From Lachnospiraceae bacterium (lineage in GTDB: Bacteria > Bacillota > Clostridia > Lachnospirales > Lachnospiraceae), in contig JAQVCW010000004.1 in NCBI GenBank assembly GCA_028689585.1, positions 62,001-126,000 of the forward strand: a stretch of 64,000 nucleotides of DNA, in the 5' to 3' direction. A program made the position numbers and the translations under genes. Position 1 is the first letter of the stretch; each line of letters opens with the position of its first letter. The notes under the pieces were generated by a model that was not told the DNA's origin, searched no databases, and saw only the letters and a program-made list of their open reading frames with translations. This document shows, in pieces, positions 1 to 7,009 of this stretch.

Positions 1-85
1 TAATATTACTTATGAATATGCGCAGGTATTTAAAGCGATCATCATAGTATTTGCAGTATATATTCAGAGAGATAAGGCGGCATAG
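1..85 (+). CDS. Sugar ABC transporter permease 1, C-terminal end only
   Basis: These are the last 27 codons and stop (TAG 83-85) of the permease that is complete at 36240-37202. The gene is cut by the window edge, not broken. It ends 11 bases before the start of the second permease. Confidence 0.9.
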   Translation, partial: NITYEYAQVFKAIIIVFAVYIQRDKAA

Positions 86-96
86 GAGGGATGGAC

Positions 97-1077
97 ATGA
101 ATAAAGCAAAAAAAGTATATAACTGGTTCAGTTCAAAAAGTGCGATTATGGCGCTGGCAATTCTGGTGATCTTTTCCAGTATTGCATTTTCACAAAGAAA
201 CTTTTTCTCTGTGCCGTCTCTGATGAATGTAGCCAGGAAAGCGGCCAGCGACGGCGGTTTTCTGGCACTGGGAATGACATTTGTGATCCTGATCGGCCAG
301 ATTGACCTTTCCGTGGGCGCGGTACTGGCCATGAGCGGTGTGGTGATGGGCCTGTTTGGCAATACAAATCCGGTGCTTGGAGTTTTGGCGGGTCTGGGAA
401 TCGGCATTCTCTGCGGTTTCCTCAATGGTTTCATGGTGGCGAAGATGAGAATTTCTTCCTGGATCGCATCTCTGGCGATGATGCTGGGCCTGCGGGGCAT
501 TGTGCTTCTGATCACTCATCAGAAACCGGTGTCCATCTCCAATCCGGTTTTGCAGTCTCTGGGCAATGCCAGTATATTCGGAGTGCATATTCTGGTGATT
601 CTGCTGGTGGTGTGTACCCTGATCTGTATGTACATTGCGAGAAATACAAAATTCGGAATGGCGGTCTATGCGGTGGGCGGCAATGAAGAAGCGGCCAGAA
701 TGATGGGACTGAAGGTGGCCAGGATAAAGATAGCAGCCTATACCTGGTGCGGATTTTTTGCGGCGGTGGCAGGCATCCTTCTGGCGGGGCGCCTTTATAC
801 GGCACAGCCAAATGCAGGAGATACCTGGGAGACCACAGCGATTGCCATGTGTGCACTTGGCGGTGTAAAGCTCTCAGGCGGGGAAGGAAAATTCAGCGGA
901 ACTTTCTTTGGAATTTTAATTATTGCAGTCATTAATACGATTTTCAACTATGCAGGAAACCTGAACTCCTGGTGGCAGAATGTGGTTATGGGCGTTCTGG
1001 TGCTGATCTCGATCGGCGTTCAGTCAGAAGTATTCCACATGCACAGAAGTAAGAGAAAGGAAACTCAAAAATGTTAG
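97..1077 (+). CDS. Sugar ABC transporter permease 2 (RbsC/BPD_transp_2 family)
   Basis: A 326-residue integral membrane protein of the ribose/xylose/galactose permease family, with many hydrophobic segments and the family segment GQIDLSVGAVLAMSG followed later by ALGGVKLSGGEGKFSGT. It would pair with permease 1 (36240-37202) as a heterodimer carrying sugar across the membrane, powered by the ATPase at 34712. I chose ATG 97 rather than ATG 91 because the GGAGGG at 85-90 abuts ATG 91 directly and gives proper spacing only to 97. The 3' end overlaps the next gene by 7 bases (ATG 1071), indicating translational coupling. The substrate cannot be read from the sequence. Downstream genes suggest a hexose, an aldonate or a small glycoside. 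Confidence 0.88.
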   Translation: MNKAKKVYNWFSSKSAIMALAILVIFSSIAFSQRNFFSVPSLMNVARKAASDGGFLALGMTFVILIGQIDLSVGAVLAMSGVVMGLFGNTNPVLGVLAGLGIGILCGFLNGFMVAKMRISSWIASLAMMLGLRGIVLLITHQKPVSISNPVLQSLGNASIFGVHILVILLVVCTLICMYIARNTKFGMAVYAVGGNEEAARMMGLKVARIKIAAYTWCGFFAAVAGILLAGRLYTAQPNAGDTWETTAIAMCALGGVKLSGGEGKFSGTFFGILIIAVINTIFNYAGNLNSWWQNVVMGVLVLISIGVQSEVFHMHRSKRKETQKC

Positions 1078-2156
1078 CACTGGTAAAGTATGGAAAGGGA
1101 CCGGGAGAGACCGAACTGAGAGAAGTTCCGGTTCCGGAAACCGGAGAAGAAGACTTATTGATCGAAGTGATGGCGGCAGGGATCTGCGGCTCGGATCTTG
1201 CCTATGATGCGGGGCTCCACCCCAATCAGTTAAATACACCGGTGATTCTTGGCCACGAGTTTTCCGGCCGCGTGGCGAAAGTGGGATCAAAGGTAAAGGA
1301 CTGGAAGGTGGGAGACCGGATTGTCTCTGACAATACAGGGCATGTGTGCGGCAAGTGCTTTGCCTGTACCACGGGACAGTTTTTAATGTGCCCGGACCGC
1401 CTTGGCATGGGATACGGGATGGATGGAGGATTTACGGAGTATGTGAAAATATCCGGAGATCTGCTGGCAAAAAATCCCAATGCGGTTTTTCGTATTCCTG
1501 ACAATGTATCTTATGAAGAAGCTGCAATACTGGATCCCATCTGCAATCCCTATAAGGCCATCGTCCAGGAGTCTCATATACTTCCGGGGGAAGACATTGT
1601 GATCTTTGGAGTGGGCCCTATTGGGCTGTTTGCAGTGCAGGTGGCAAAGGTGATGGGCTGCGGAGAGATTATCGCAGTGGGGCGCAGCGGCAATGATACA
1701 CGTTTTGCCATGGCTGAAAAATACGGTGCCACCAGGACGATCGAGTCCGATAAAACAGATGTGGTAAAGGAAGTAGCCAGGATCACAAAAGGGGAAATGG
1801 CCGCTCTGGTGGTGGACTGTGCCGGAGCCAATGAGCTGGTGAATCTTGGAATTGACCTGGTCCGCAACGGAGGGGAAATCGTCCATGTGGGATACGATGC
1901 CCGCCCATTCAATTATTCTCTGGACCATCTGCTGGAACGGGGCGTAAGCATCAAAGGACATTTCGGATACGACTATCAGTCCTGGAAAAACTGTATTCAT
2001 CTGCTGGAGTTGGGAAAAGTGGACCTGAAGGGAATGATATCCCACTACGTCACTTTGCAGGACTGGAAAAAAGGGTTCGAACTGATGCGCAGCAAAATGG
2101 GCGTGAAGGTGGTATTTACCAAGGATGCGTCAAAGCTGAAAAGCGAAAGACAGTGA
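1071..2156 (+). CDS. Zinc-dependent alcohol/polyol dehydrogenase (MDR family)
   Basis: A 361-residue medium-chain dehydrogenase. Catalytic zinc ligands are C39 and H62/E63 (GHEF). The structural zinc loop has Cys 93, 96, 99 and 107. The NAD(P)-binding fold carries FGVGPIGLFA near residue 178. The family oxidises a hydroxyl of a polyol or sugar (sorbitol, threonine and galactitol dehydrogenases are relatives). In this operon, upstream of a phosphotriesterase-family protein and galactonate dehydratase, oxidation of a sugar or aldonate hydroxyl is plausible, for example aldose to lactone or a C-3 keto sugar. The start overlaps the permease stop. The substrate is an inference only. Confidence 0.85.
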   Translation: MLALVKYGKGPGETELREVPVPETGEEDLLIEVMAAGICGSDLAYDAGLHPNQLNTPVILGHEFSGRVAKVGSKVKDWKVGDRIVSDNTGHVCGKCFACTTGQFLMCPDRLGMGYGMDGGFTEYVKISGDLLAKNPNAVFRIPDNVSYEEAAILDPICNPYKAIVQESHILPGEDIVIFGVGPIGLFAVQVAKVMGCGEIIAVGRSGNDTRFAMAEKYGATRTIESDKTDVVKEVARITKGEMAALVVDCAGANELVNLGIDLVRNGGEIVHVGYDARPFNYSLDHLLERGVSIKGHFGYDYQSWKNCIHLLELGKVDLKGMISHYVTLQDWKKGFELMRSKMGVKVVFTKDASKLKSERQ

Positions 2157-2161
2157 CATTT

Positions 2162-2241
2162 CACAGGATTTGCGTCAGGTTTTCTGTGAAACCTGGCATA
2201 CCACAGGATTTGCGTCGGGTTTTCTGTGAAAACCTATACCA
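2162..2241 (+). repeat. Two 40-bp tandem hairpin repeats before the SIS gene
   Basis: CACAGGATTTGCGTC followed by GGTTTTCTGTGAAA occurs at 2162 and again at 2202, with a few substitutions. Each copy pairs CACAG with CTGTG. The pair fills the gap between the dehydrogenase stop and the GGAGGG of the SIS gene. It may act as an RNA-processing or stability element; it lacks a T-run and is not an obvious terminator. Confidence 0.7.
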
Positions 2242-2256
2242 CAGGAGGGATAAGAT

Positions 2257-2859
2257 ATGAGCTATATTGATACCTACAGACAATTGTCCGGGGCAATTGT
2301 GTCAGAACATGAGGCTGTCTTTGCACAGTTGGATATGGATCAGCTAAAAGCGTTTTTAGATGCAGTCATAGAAGCAAAACATATTTTCGTGCACGGAACA
2401 GGCAGAGAGGGGATTTCCATGCGGGGATTTGCCATGAGGCTGGCCCATCTTGGAAAACAGGTCTTCTGGCTGATGGATGACACCACCATAGGAATGCACC
2501 AGGGAGATTTATTTATCATCACCGATGGCAGGGGCGATGTGGGCATCCATCGGAGGATCGTGGAGCAGGCATCCAAAACCGGAGCCAAAATCGCCATGAT
2601 CACCTGTCTGCCAGAGGGCAATCTGGCGAAGAATTATGCCGATCTGATTTTATTTGTGCATTCCACCGTATACATGGGAGATGCAGCAGAGGATCCCGGG
2701 GCCCCCAGGCAGCATGATGTGGTTCCCACGATTCAGCCCATGGGCAATCAGTACGAACAGCATCTGTATCTGCTCATGGATATTGTGGCTATCTTGCTGA
2801 AGGATGAGATGGGCATGACCTATGAAGACATGGAGGCGAATCACCGAAACATTGAATAG
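2257..2859 (+). CDS. SIS-domain sugar isomerase (6-phospho-3-hexuloisomerase-like)
   Basis: A 200-residue single SIS domain. It opens with a helical segment, then IFVHGTGREGISMRGFAMRL, the phosphosugar-binding loop of HxlB/KpsF-type proteins, and DLFIITDGRGD later in place of the usual serine-rich second loop. Family members interconvert phosphorylated ketoses and aldoses. HxlB turns 3-hexulose-6-phosphate into fructose-6-phosphate, but no HxlA-like synthase is seen here, so the exact reaction is open. GGAGGG sits 7 bases upstream of the ATG. The gene lies in the long sugar operon between the dehydrogenase and a GH2 glycosidase. Confidence 0.75.
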   Translation: MSYIDTYRQLSGAIVSEHEAVFAQLDMDQLKAFLDAVIEAKHIFVHGTGREGISMRGFAMRLAHLGKQVFWLMDDTTIGMHQGDLFIITDGRGDVGIHRRIVEQASKTGAKIAMITCLPEGNLAKNYADLILFVHSTVYMGDAAEDPGAPRQHDVVPTIQPMGNQYEQHLYLLMDIVAILLKDEMGMTYEDMEANHRNIE

Positions 2860-2867
2860 AGATTGTG

Positions 2868-2905
2868 TCAGCCCATTTGCCGAAGACTAATTCAGGATGG
2901 GCTGA
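2868..2905 (+). promoter_or_regulatory. Intercistronic hairpin before GH2 gene (family B)
   Basis: TCAGCCCAT (2868-2876) pairs with ATGGGCTGA (2897-2905). The hairpin ends about ten bases before the ribosome binding site of the GH2 gene. Closely related hairpins lie at 22890-23027 and 34650-34690, each also just upstream of a start codon. Confidence 0.65.
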
Positions 2906-2928
2906 TATTCAAACAGGAGGGATAAGAC

Positions 2929-4698
2929 GTGGCAAATCAGCTATATACCCGATGGGGCAGAGAACTGGATCCGGATCATGTGCTGGAGGAGTATCCAAGG
3001 CCGGCGATGGTCAGAGAAAGCTATCTGAATTTAAATGGTATCTGGGAGTACGCCATCGATCAGTCAGAATTGATGCCAAAGCAGTATGACGGGAGCATTC
3101 TGGTTCCGTTTTCACCGGAGGCGGTATTATCCGGGGTGAACCGTCAGGTTATGCCGGAGGATGTGCTTCATTACCGGCGGATGGTGAATCTGACGGAAAC
3201 ATTTCTGACAGGGCGGTGTCTGCTTCATTTTGGCGCGGTGGATCAGATCTGCCGTGTCTTTGTGAATGGAAAGCTGGCAGGAGGACACACCGGAGGGTAT
3301 CTTCCATTTACACTGGACGTTACCGGACTGGTTCATACCGGAGAGAACTGCCTGCAGGTGGAGGTAAAGGATTATTCGGATACCTCCTATCACTCCAGAG
3401 GCAAGCAGAAGCTGGAGCGCGGGGGCATGTGGTATACGGCTCAGAGCGGTATCTGGCAGACGGTGTGGATGGAATGTGTGCCGGAAAATCATATCAGTGA
3501 ATTGAAAATAATACCTCGTTACGATGAGGGTGAGATAGAGATAAAAGTAATGACAGACCGGGACGAAAAAACGGAATGCACCGGAAAAATTTCTCTGCGC
3601 GGAGAAGTGATAACGACAGTGAAGTTTCATGCCAATCAGAAAACAAGGATCGAATTAAAACGATTTGAAGAGTGGACTCCGGAAAAACCCTCTCTCTATG
3701 ATATGACCATCGAGATGGAGGAGGACCGGGTGGAGACTTACTTTGCAATGAGAAAATATTCGGTGGGACGGGACCGGAAAGGGATGCTGCGGTTTTTCCT
3801 GAATAACCGTCCCTGCTTACACAATGGGCTTCTGGATCAGGGCTACTATCCGGACGGGCTGTATACGGCGCCTTCCGATGAAGCGCTCCAGTATGATATC
3901 CTGAAAATGAAGGAGCTGGGCTTTAATCTGCTGCGCAAGCATATTAAGGTGGAACCGGCAAGATGGTATTATCACTGTGACCGGATCGGGATGCTGGTCT
4001 GGCAGGATATGGTCTGCGGCGGTGAAACCTATAATATGCGATTTATCTGCACCATGCCAAATATGTTCATGTGGAGCGGAAGAATTATTAAGGATAATAA
4101 GCACCATAAGTTTGCCCGGGCAAATGAACGGGGCAAGGCAGAGTACTATCAGGAATTAAAAGACATGCTCCGGCATCTTTACAACTATCCTTCCATTGCT
4201 GCCTGGGTGCCGTTCAATGAGGGCTGGGGACAGTTCGATGCGTCCACAGCGACCAGAATGGTGCGGAAGATGGATCCTTCCCGTCTGATCGATGAAGCCA
4301 GCGGATGGTTTGACCAGCATGGCGGCGACATGTACAGCATTCACAACTACTGGCGCCCGCTGAAATTCCGGCCGCAGAAGGACCGGGTTGCCGCTCTGAC
4401 CGAGTGCGGCGGCTATTCTTACCGGGTGGAGGGCAGAAGCTACTGTGATGAGGTCTATGGCTATCGGAAATATTATTCCAAACAGGATCTGACAGACGGA
4501 GTGGTGGGACTGTGGGATAAGGAACTGATCCCCAATCTGAAAAATGGCCTGTGCGCCATTGTCTATACCCAGGTGTCGGATGTGGAAGAAGAGGTAAACG
4601 GACTGGTTACCTATGACAGAGAAGAAGTAAAGGTGGAGGAGCACAGGATTCAGGAGATGAACCGGCGTCTGTATAAAGCTTTTGAAGAAATGGTATAG
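2929..4698 (+). CDS. Glycoside hydrolase family 2 (beta-glycosidase type)
   Basis: A 589-residue protein with no signal peptide, so cytoplasmic. Order: N-terminal sugar-binding jelly roll (about 20-190, with HFGAVDQICRVFVNG and HTGGYLPFTLDVT), a short immunoglobulin-like middle domain (about 190-280), then a TIM barrel. Acid/base is E431 in PFNEGWG; nucleophile is E492 in LTECGGY. It is shorter than LacZ (about 1,020) and close to beta-glucuronidases and small GH2 enzymes. The NEGWG and TECGGY motifs belong to a Firmicute GH2 group whose substrates are mixed, so galactoside, glucuronide or arabinoside cleavage all remain possible. The start is GTG 2929, preceded by GGAGGG. It would release the sugar used by the rest of the operon. 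Confidence 0.85.
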   Translation: MANQLYTRWGRELDPDHVLEEYPRPAMVRESYLNLNGIWEYAIDQSELMPKQYDGSILVPFSPEAVLSGVNRQVMPEDVLHYRRMVNLTETFLTGRCLLHFGAVDQICRVFVNGKLAGGHTGGYLPFTLDVTGLVHTGENCLQVEVKDYSDTSYHSRGKQKLERGGMWYTAQSGIWQTVWMECVPENHISELKIIPRYDEGEIEIKVMTDRDEKTECTGKISLRGEVITTVKFHANQKTRIELKRFEEWTPEKPSLYDMTIEMEEDRVETYFAMRKYSVGRDRKGMLRFFLNNRPCLHNGLLDQGYYPDGLYTAPSDEALQYDILKMKELGFNLLRKHIKVEPARWYYHCDRIGMLVWQDMVCGGETYNMRFICTMPNMFMWSGRIIKDNKHHKFARANERGKAEYYQELKDMLRHLYNYPSIAAWVPFNEGWGQFDASTATRMVRKMDPSRLIDEASGWFDQHGGDMYSIHNYWRPLKFRPQKDRVAALTECGGYSYRVEGRSYCDEVYGYRKYYSKQDLTDGVVGLWDKELIPNLKNGLCAIVYTQVSDVEEEVNGLVTYDREEVKVEEHRIQEMNRRLYKAFEEMV

Positions 4699-4727
4699 AG
4701 CCTGAAGACAACGAAGACTTATGGAGC

Positions 4728-4748
4728 GGGAGCGCAGCATGCGCTCCC
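4728..4748 (+). promoter_or_regulatory. Perfect hairpin before AGE-family gene
   Basis: GGGAGCGCA (4728-4736), loop GCA, TGCGCTCCC (4740-4748). It directly precedes the GGAGG of the epimerase gene. There is no T-run, so it is more likely an mRNA-processing or stability element than a terminator. Confidence 0.65.
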
Positions 4749-4760
4749 TGGAGGAGCAGA

Positions 4761-6023
4761 ATGAAAGAAAAATTACAGACAGCATATCAGGAGATCACAC
4801 AGCATTTAAATCAGGAGCTGCTCCCATTCTGGGAAGCTCACGGGGTGGATGAAATTTACGGAGGATATCTCACTACATTTGATGAAAACGGCAGAGAAAA
4901 GGAAGACGAAGACAAGTACATTGTGACCCAGACACGAATGATCTGGGGCTATTCGGCTTTTGCAAGAAAGCTGGGACATACGGAGTATCTGGCGAAAGCA
5001 AAGCAGGGGGTAGAATTTTTCATCCGCCATTTCTGGGACGAAACCAATGGCGGCTGGTACTGGAAAACGACCAGAGACGGTTCCCTGCTGGATAATGGAA
5101 AGGTGGTCTACGGACAGACCTTTGCTATTTATGCACTGGCTGAATATACGCTGGCCAGTGGAGATGCCATTGGAAAGGAATACGCCTGCAGGACCTTCGA
5201 GCTTTTGCAGAAATACTGTGCAGATACCAGGTACGGCGGGTACTATGAGAATATGGAAGCGGACTGGAGCATATCAGAACCGGGTTTTGCAGCGGGAGAT
5301 TTGAAATCGCTGGATATCCATATGCATACCATGGAGGCATTTACCACCCTGTATGAATGCACGGGGGAAGAGATACATAAACGCAAGCTTCAGGAAGTGA
5401 TCGGAATTATTCTGGACCACATGGTAAACCGGGAAGCGGGCTGCGGTAAGAATCAGTTTGCACTGGATTTTCAGGTGAAGCCGGCAATTAATATCAGAAG
5501 AACCTGGAATGCCGAGCGGGAAACCGGTGAGGTGATCGAAGCGCCGACAGATACCACTTCCTATGGTCACAATGTGGAACTGGTCTGGCTGCTCCACCGC
5601 GCACTGGAAATTATGGATATGCCAATGGGTACTTATCAGGATATTGCCAGGAAGCTGATGAACCATGCGTTAAAGTATGGATTTGACTATCAGAGGGGCG
5701 GAGTCTACCGGGATGGCCCCCAGGAGGGAGCACCGCTGGTAAGAGATAAAGAGTGGTGGCAGAACTGCGAATCCCTGATCGGTTTTCTGGATGCATATGA
5801 AAGGTTTGGAGATACAAAATATCTGGAGGCTTTCTGGCTGAACTGGAAATTCGATACGGACTATATGATCAACCACGAAGTGGGAGAATGGAGGCAGCTT
5901 CTGCGTGAAGACGGCAGCATCCTGGTGCCTCAGATCGGAAATCCATGGAAAGCGATCTATCATTCGGGACGTTCCATGATGGAATGCAGCCTTCGGCTGA
6001 AGAGACTGCTGGAGCAGGAGTGA
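4761..6023 (+). CDS. AGE-family sugar 2-epimerase (cellobiose 2-epimerase-like)
   Basis: A 420-residue (alpha/alpha)6-barrel protein. Motifs typical of the cellobiose 2-epimerase branch are LDIHMHTMEAFT, SYGHNVELVWLL, WWQNCES near the C-terminal third, and IYHSGRSMMEC near the end. These supply the two catalytic histidines and aromatic platform of the family. Members epimerise the C2 of the reducing sugar of a disaccharide (glucose/mannose), or isomerise aldoses and ketoses. The protein is cytoplasmic, with no signal peptide. It is followed after 3 bases by the glycyl radical activase, so the genes are translationally coupled. Its place beside GH2 suggests processing of an imported disaccharide. 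Confidence 0.85.
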   Translation: MKEKLQTAYQEITQHLNQELLPFWEAHGVDEIYGGYLTTFDENGREKEDEDKYIVTQTRMIWGYSAFARKLGHTEYLAKAKQGVEFFIRHFWDETNGGWYWKTTRDGSLLDNGKVVYGQTFAIYALAEYTLASGDAIGKEYACRTFELLQKYCADTRYGGYYENMEADWSISEPGFAAGDLKSLDIHMHTMEAFTTLYECTGEEIHKRKLQEVIGIILDHMVNREAGCGKNQFALDFQVKPAINIRRTWNAERETGEVIEAPTDTTSYGHNVELVWLLHRALEIMDMPMGTYQDIARKLMNHALKYGFDYQRGGVYRDGPQEGAPLVRDKEWWQNCESLIGFLDAYERFGDTKYLEAFWLNWKFDTDYMINHEVGEWRQLLREDGSILVPQIGNPWKAIYHSGRSMMECSLRLKRLLEQE

Positions 6024-6026
6024 AGA

Positions 6027-6899
6027 ATGACAGGAAGATTATTTAACGTACAGCGTTTTAGCGTGCATGACGGACCGGGGATCCGCACCACCCTGTTTTT
6101 CAAGGGCTGTAATCTGCGGTGCCGCTGGTGCCATAATCCGGAATCCTACAAAATGGAACCGGAGATCCAGTATCTCAGAGAAAAATGTATCGAATGCGGC
6201 GAATGCAGGAAGGTCTGTGAACATGGAATCCGGATCGAACAGGGGAAGAGAACAGGGCTGGAAAACTGTGTGCTCTGTCAGAAATGTGTCGATGCCTGCA
6301 TGAACGGCGCGTTAAAATATGCAGGAAGGGAATACACCCTGGAAGAGCTGACCGGTCTTGCTCTGCGGGACAGGGCATATTATGAGAACTCAGGGGGCGG
6401 CATCACGGCTTCCGGAGGGGAGCCTCTGCTTCAGTCTGAATTTGTGGGACTGCTGTTTCAGAAAATGAAGGAACAGGGGATATCGACAGCTTTGGATACC
6501 GCAGGAAATGTGGAGTTTGAGCATTTTCGCCGGGTGCTTCCGTTTACGGATCTGGTGCTGCTTGACATTAAGATAATGGATGATGAGCTTCATCGAAGCT
6601 ATACCGGAGCATCCAACCGAAAAATTCTGGAGAATGCCAGAAGATTGATGGAGATGGGGCAGAGGATGCACATCCGGGTTCCGGTGATTGCCGGCGTGAA
6701 TGATACGCTGGAGAATGCATGGGCGCTGCAGAAACTGATTGATGGATATGAATGTGTAGAAAAAGTCCGATTTCTTCCTTATCACAATATGGGGCTGGCA
6801 AAGGCTGCCAGCGTGAATTTGGAGATGGAGGAGTTTGCTCCGCCTCAAAAAGAGAGACTGGAGCAGATCAGGAGCGTTTTTGACTTTTGCGCGGACTGA
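6027..6899 (+). CDS. Glycyl radical enzyme activating enzyme (radical SAM)
   Basis: A 290-residue radical SAM protein. C28, C32 and C35 (CNLRCRWC) hold the SAM-binding 4Fe-4S cluster. An inserted ferredoxin-like domain carries C54/57/60/64 and C81/84/87/91 for two more clusters, as in activases of glycerol dehydratase, choline TMA-lyase and similar enzymes but unlike the pyruvate formate-lyase activase. SGGEPLLQ is the glycine-rich SAM motif. It installs the radical on Gly753 of the enzyme encoded next door. The ATG follows the AGE stop by 3 bases. The two extra clusters argue for an eliminase/dehydratase-type partner. Confidence 0.95.
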   Translation: MTGRLFNVQRFSVHDGPGIRTTLFFKGCNLRCRWCHNPESYKMEPEIQYLREKCIECGECRKVCEHGIRIEQGKRTGLENCVLCQKCVDACMNGALKYAGREYTLEELTGLALRDRAYYENSGGGITASGGEPLLQSEFVGLLFQKMKEQGISTALDTAGNVEFEHFRRVLPFTDLVLLDIKIMDDELHRSYTGASNRKILENARRLMEMGQRMHIRVPVIAGVNDTLENAWALQKLIDGYECVEKVRFLPYHNMGLAKAASVNLEMEEFAPPQKERLEQIRSVFDFCAD

Positions 6900-6928
6900 T
6901 GGAAAAATACGGTGACAGAAATGAGAAG

Positions 6929-6994
6929 ACAGATGCGGATCAGGAGCATCAGGAGATGATAGGAAAACAGATGCGGATCAGGAGCATCGGGAGA
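6929..6994 (+). repeat. Direct repeat, 38-bp period, in the leader of the glycyl radical gene
   Basis: ACAGATGCGGATCAGGAGCA begins at 6929 and again at 6967. It lies between the activase stop and the ATG at 7010. It explains why the open frame can be extended upstream to 6887: that extension is low-complexity duplicated leader, not protein. Confidence 0.8.
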
Positions 6995-7009
6995 AGAGAG
7001 GAGACAGAT

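Noticed and set aside
2162-2241. Repeats as a CRISPR array
   Set aside because: Only two units with no unique spacers and no cas genes; they form hairpins and lie inside an operon.
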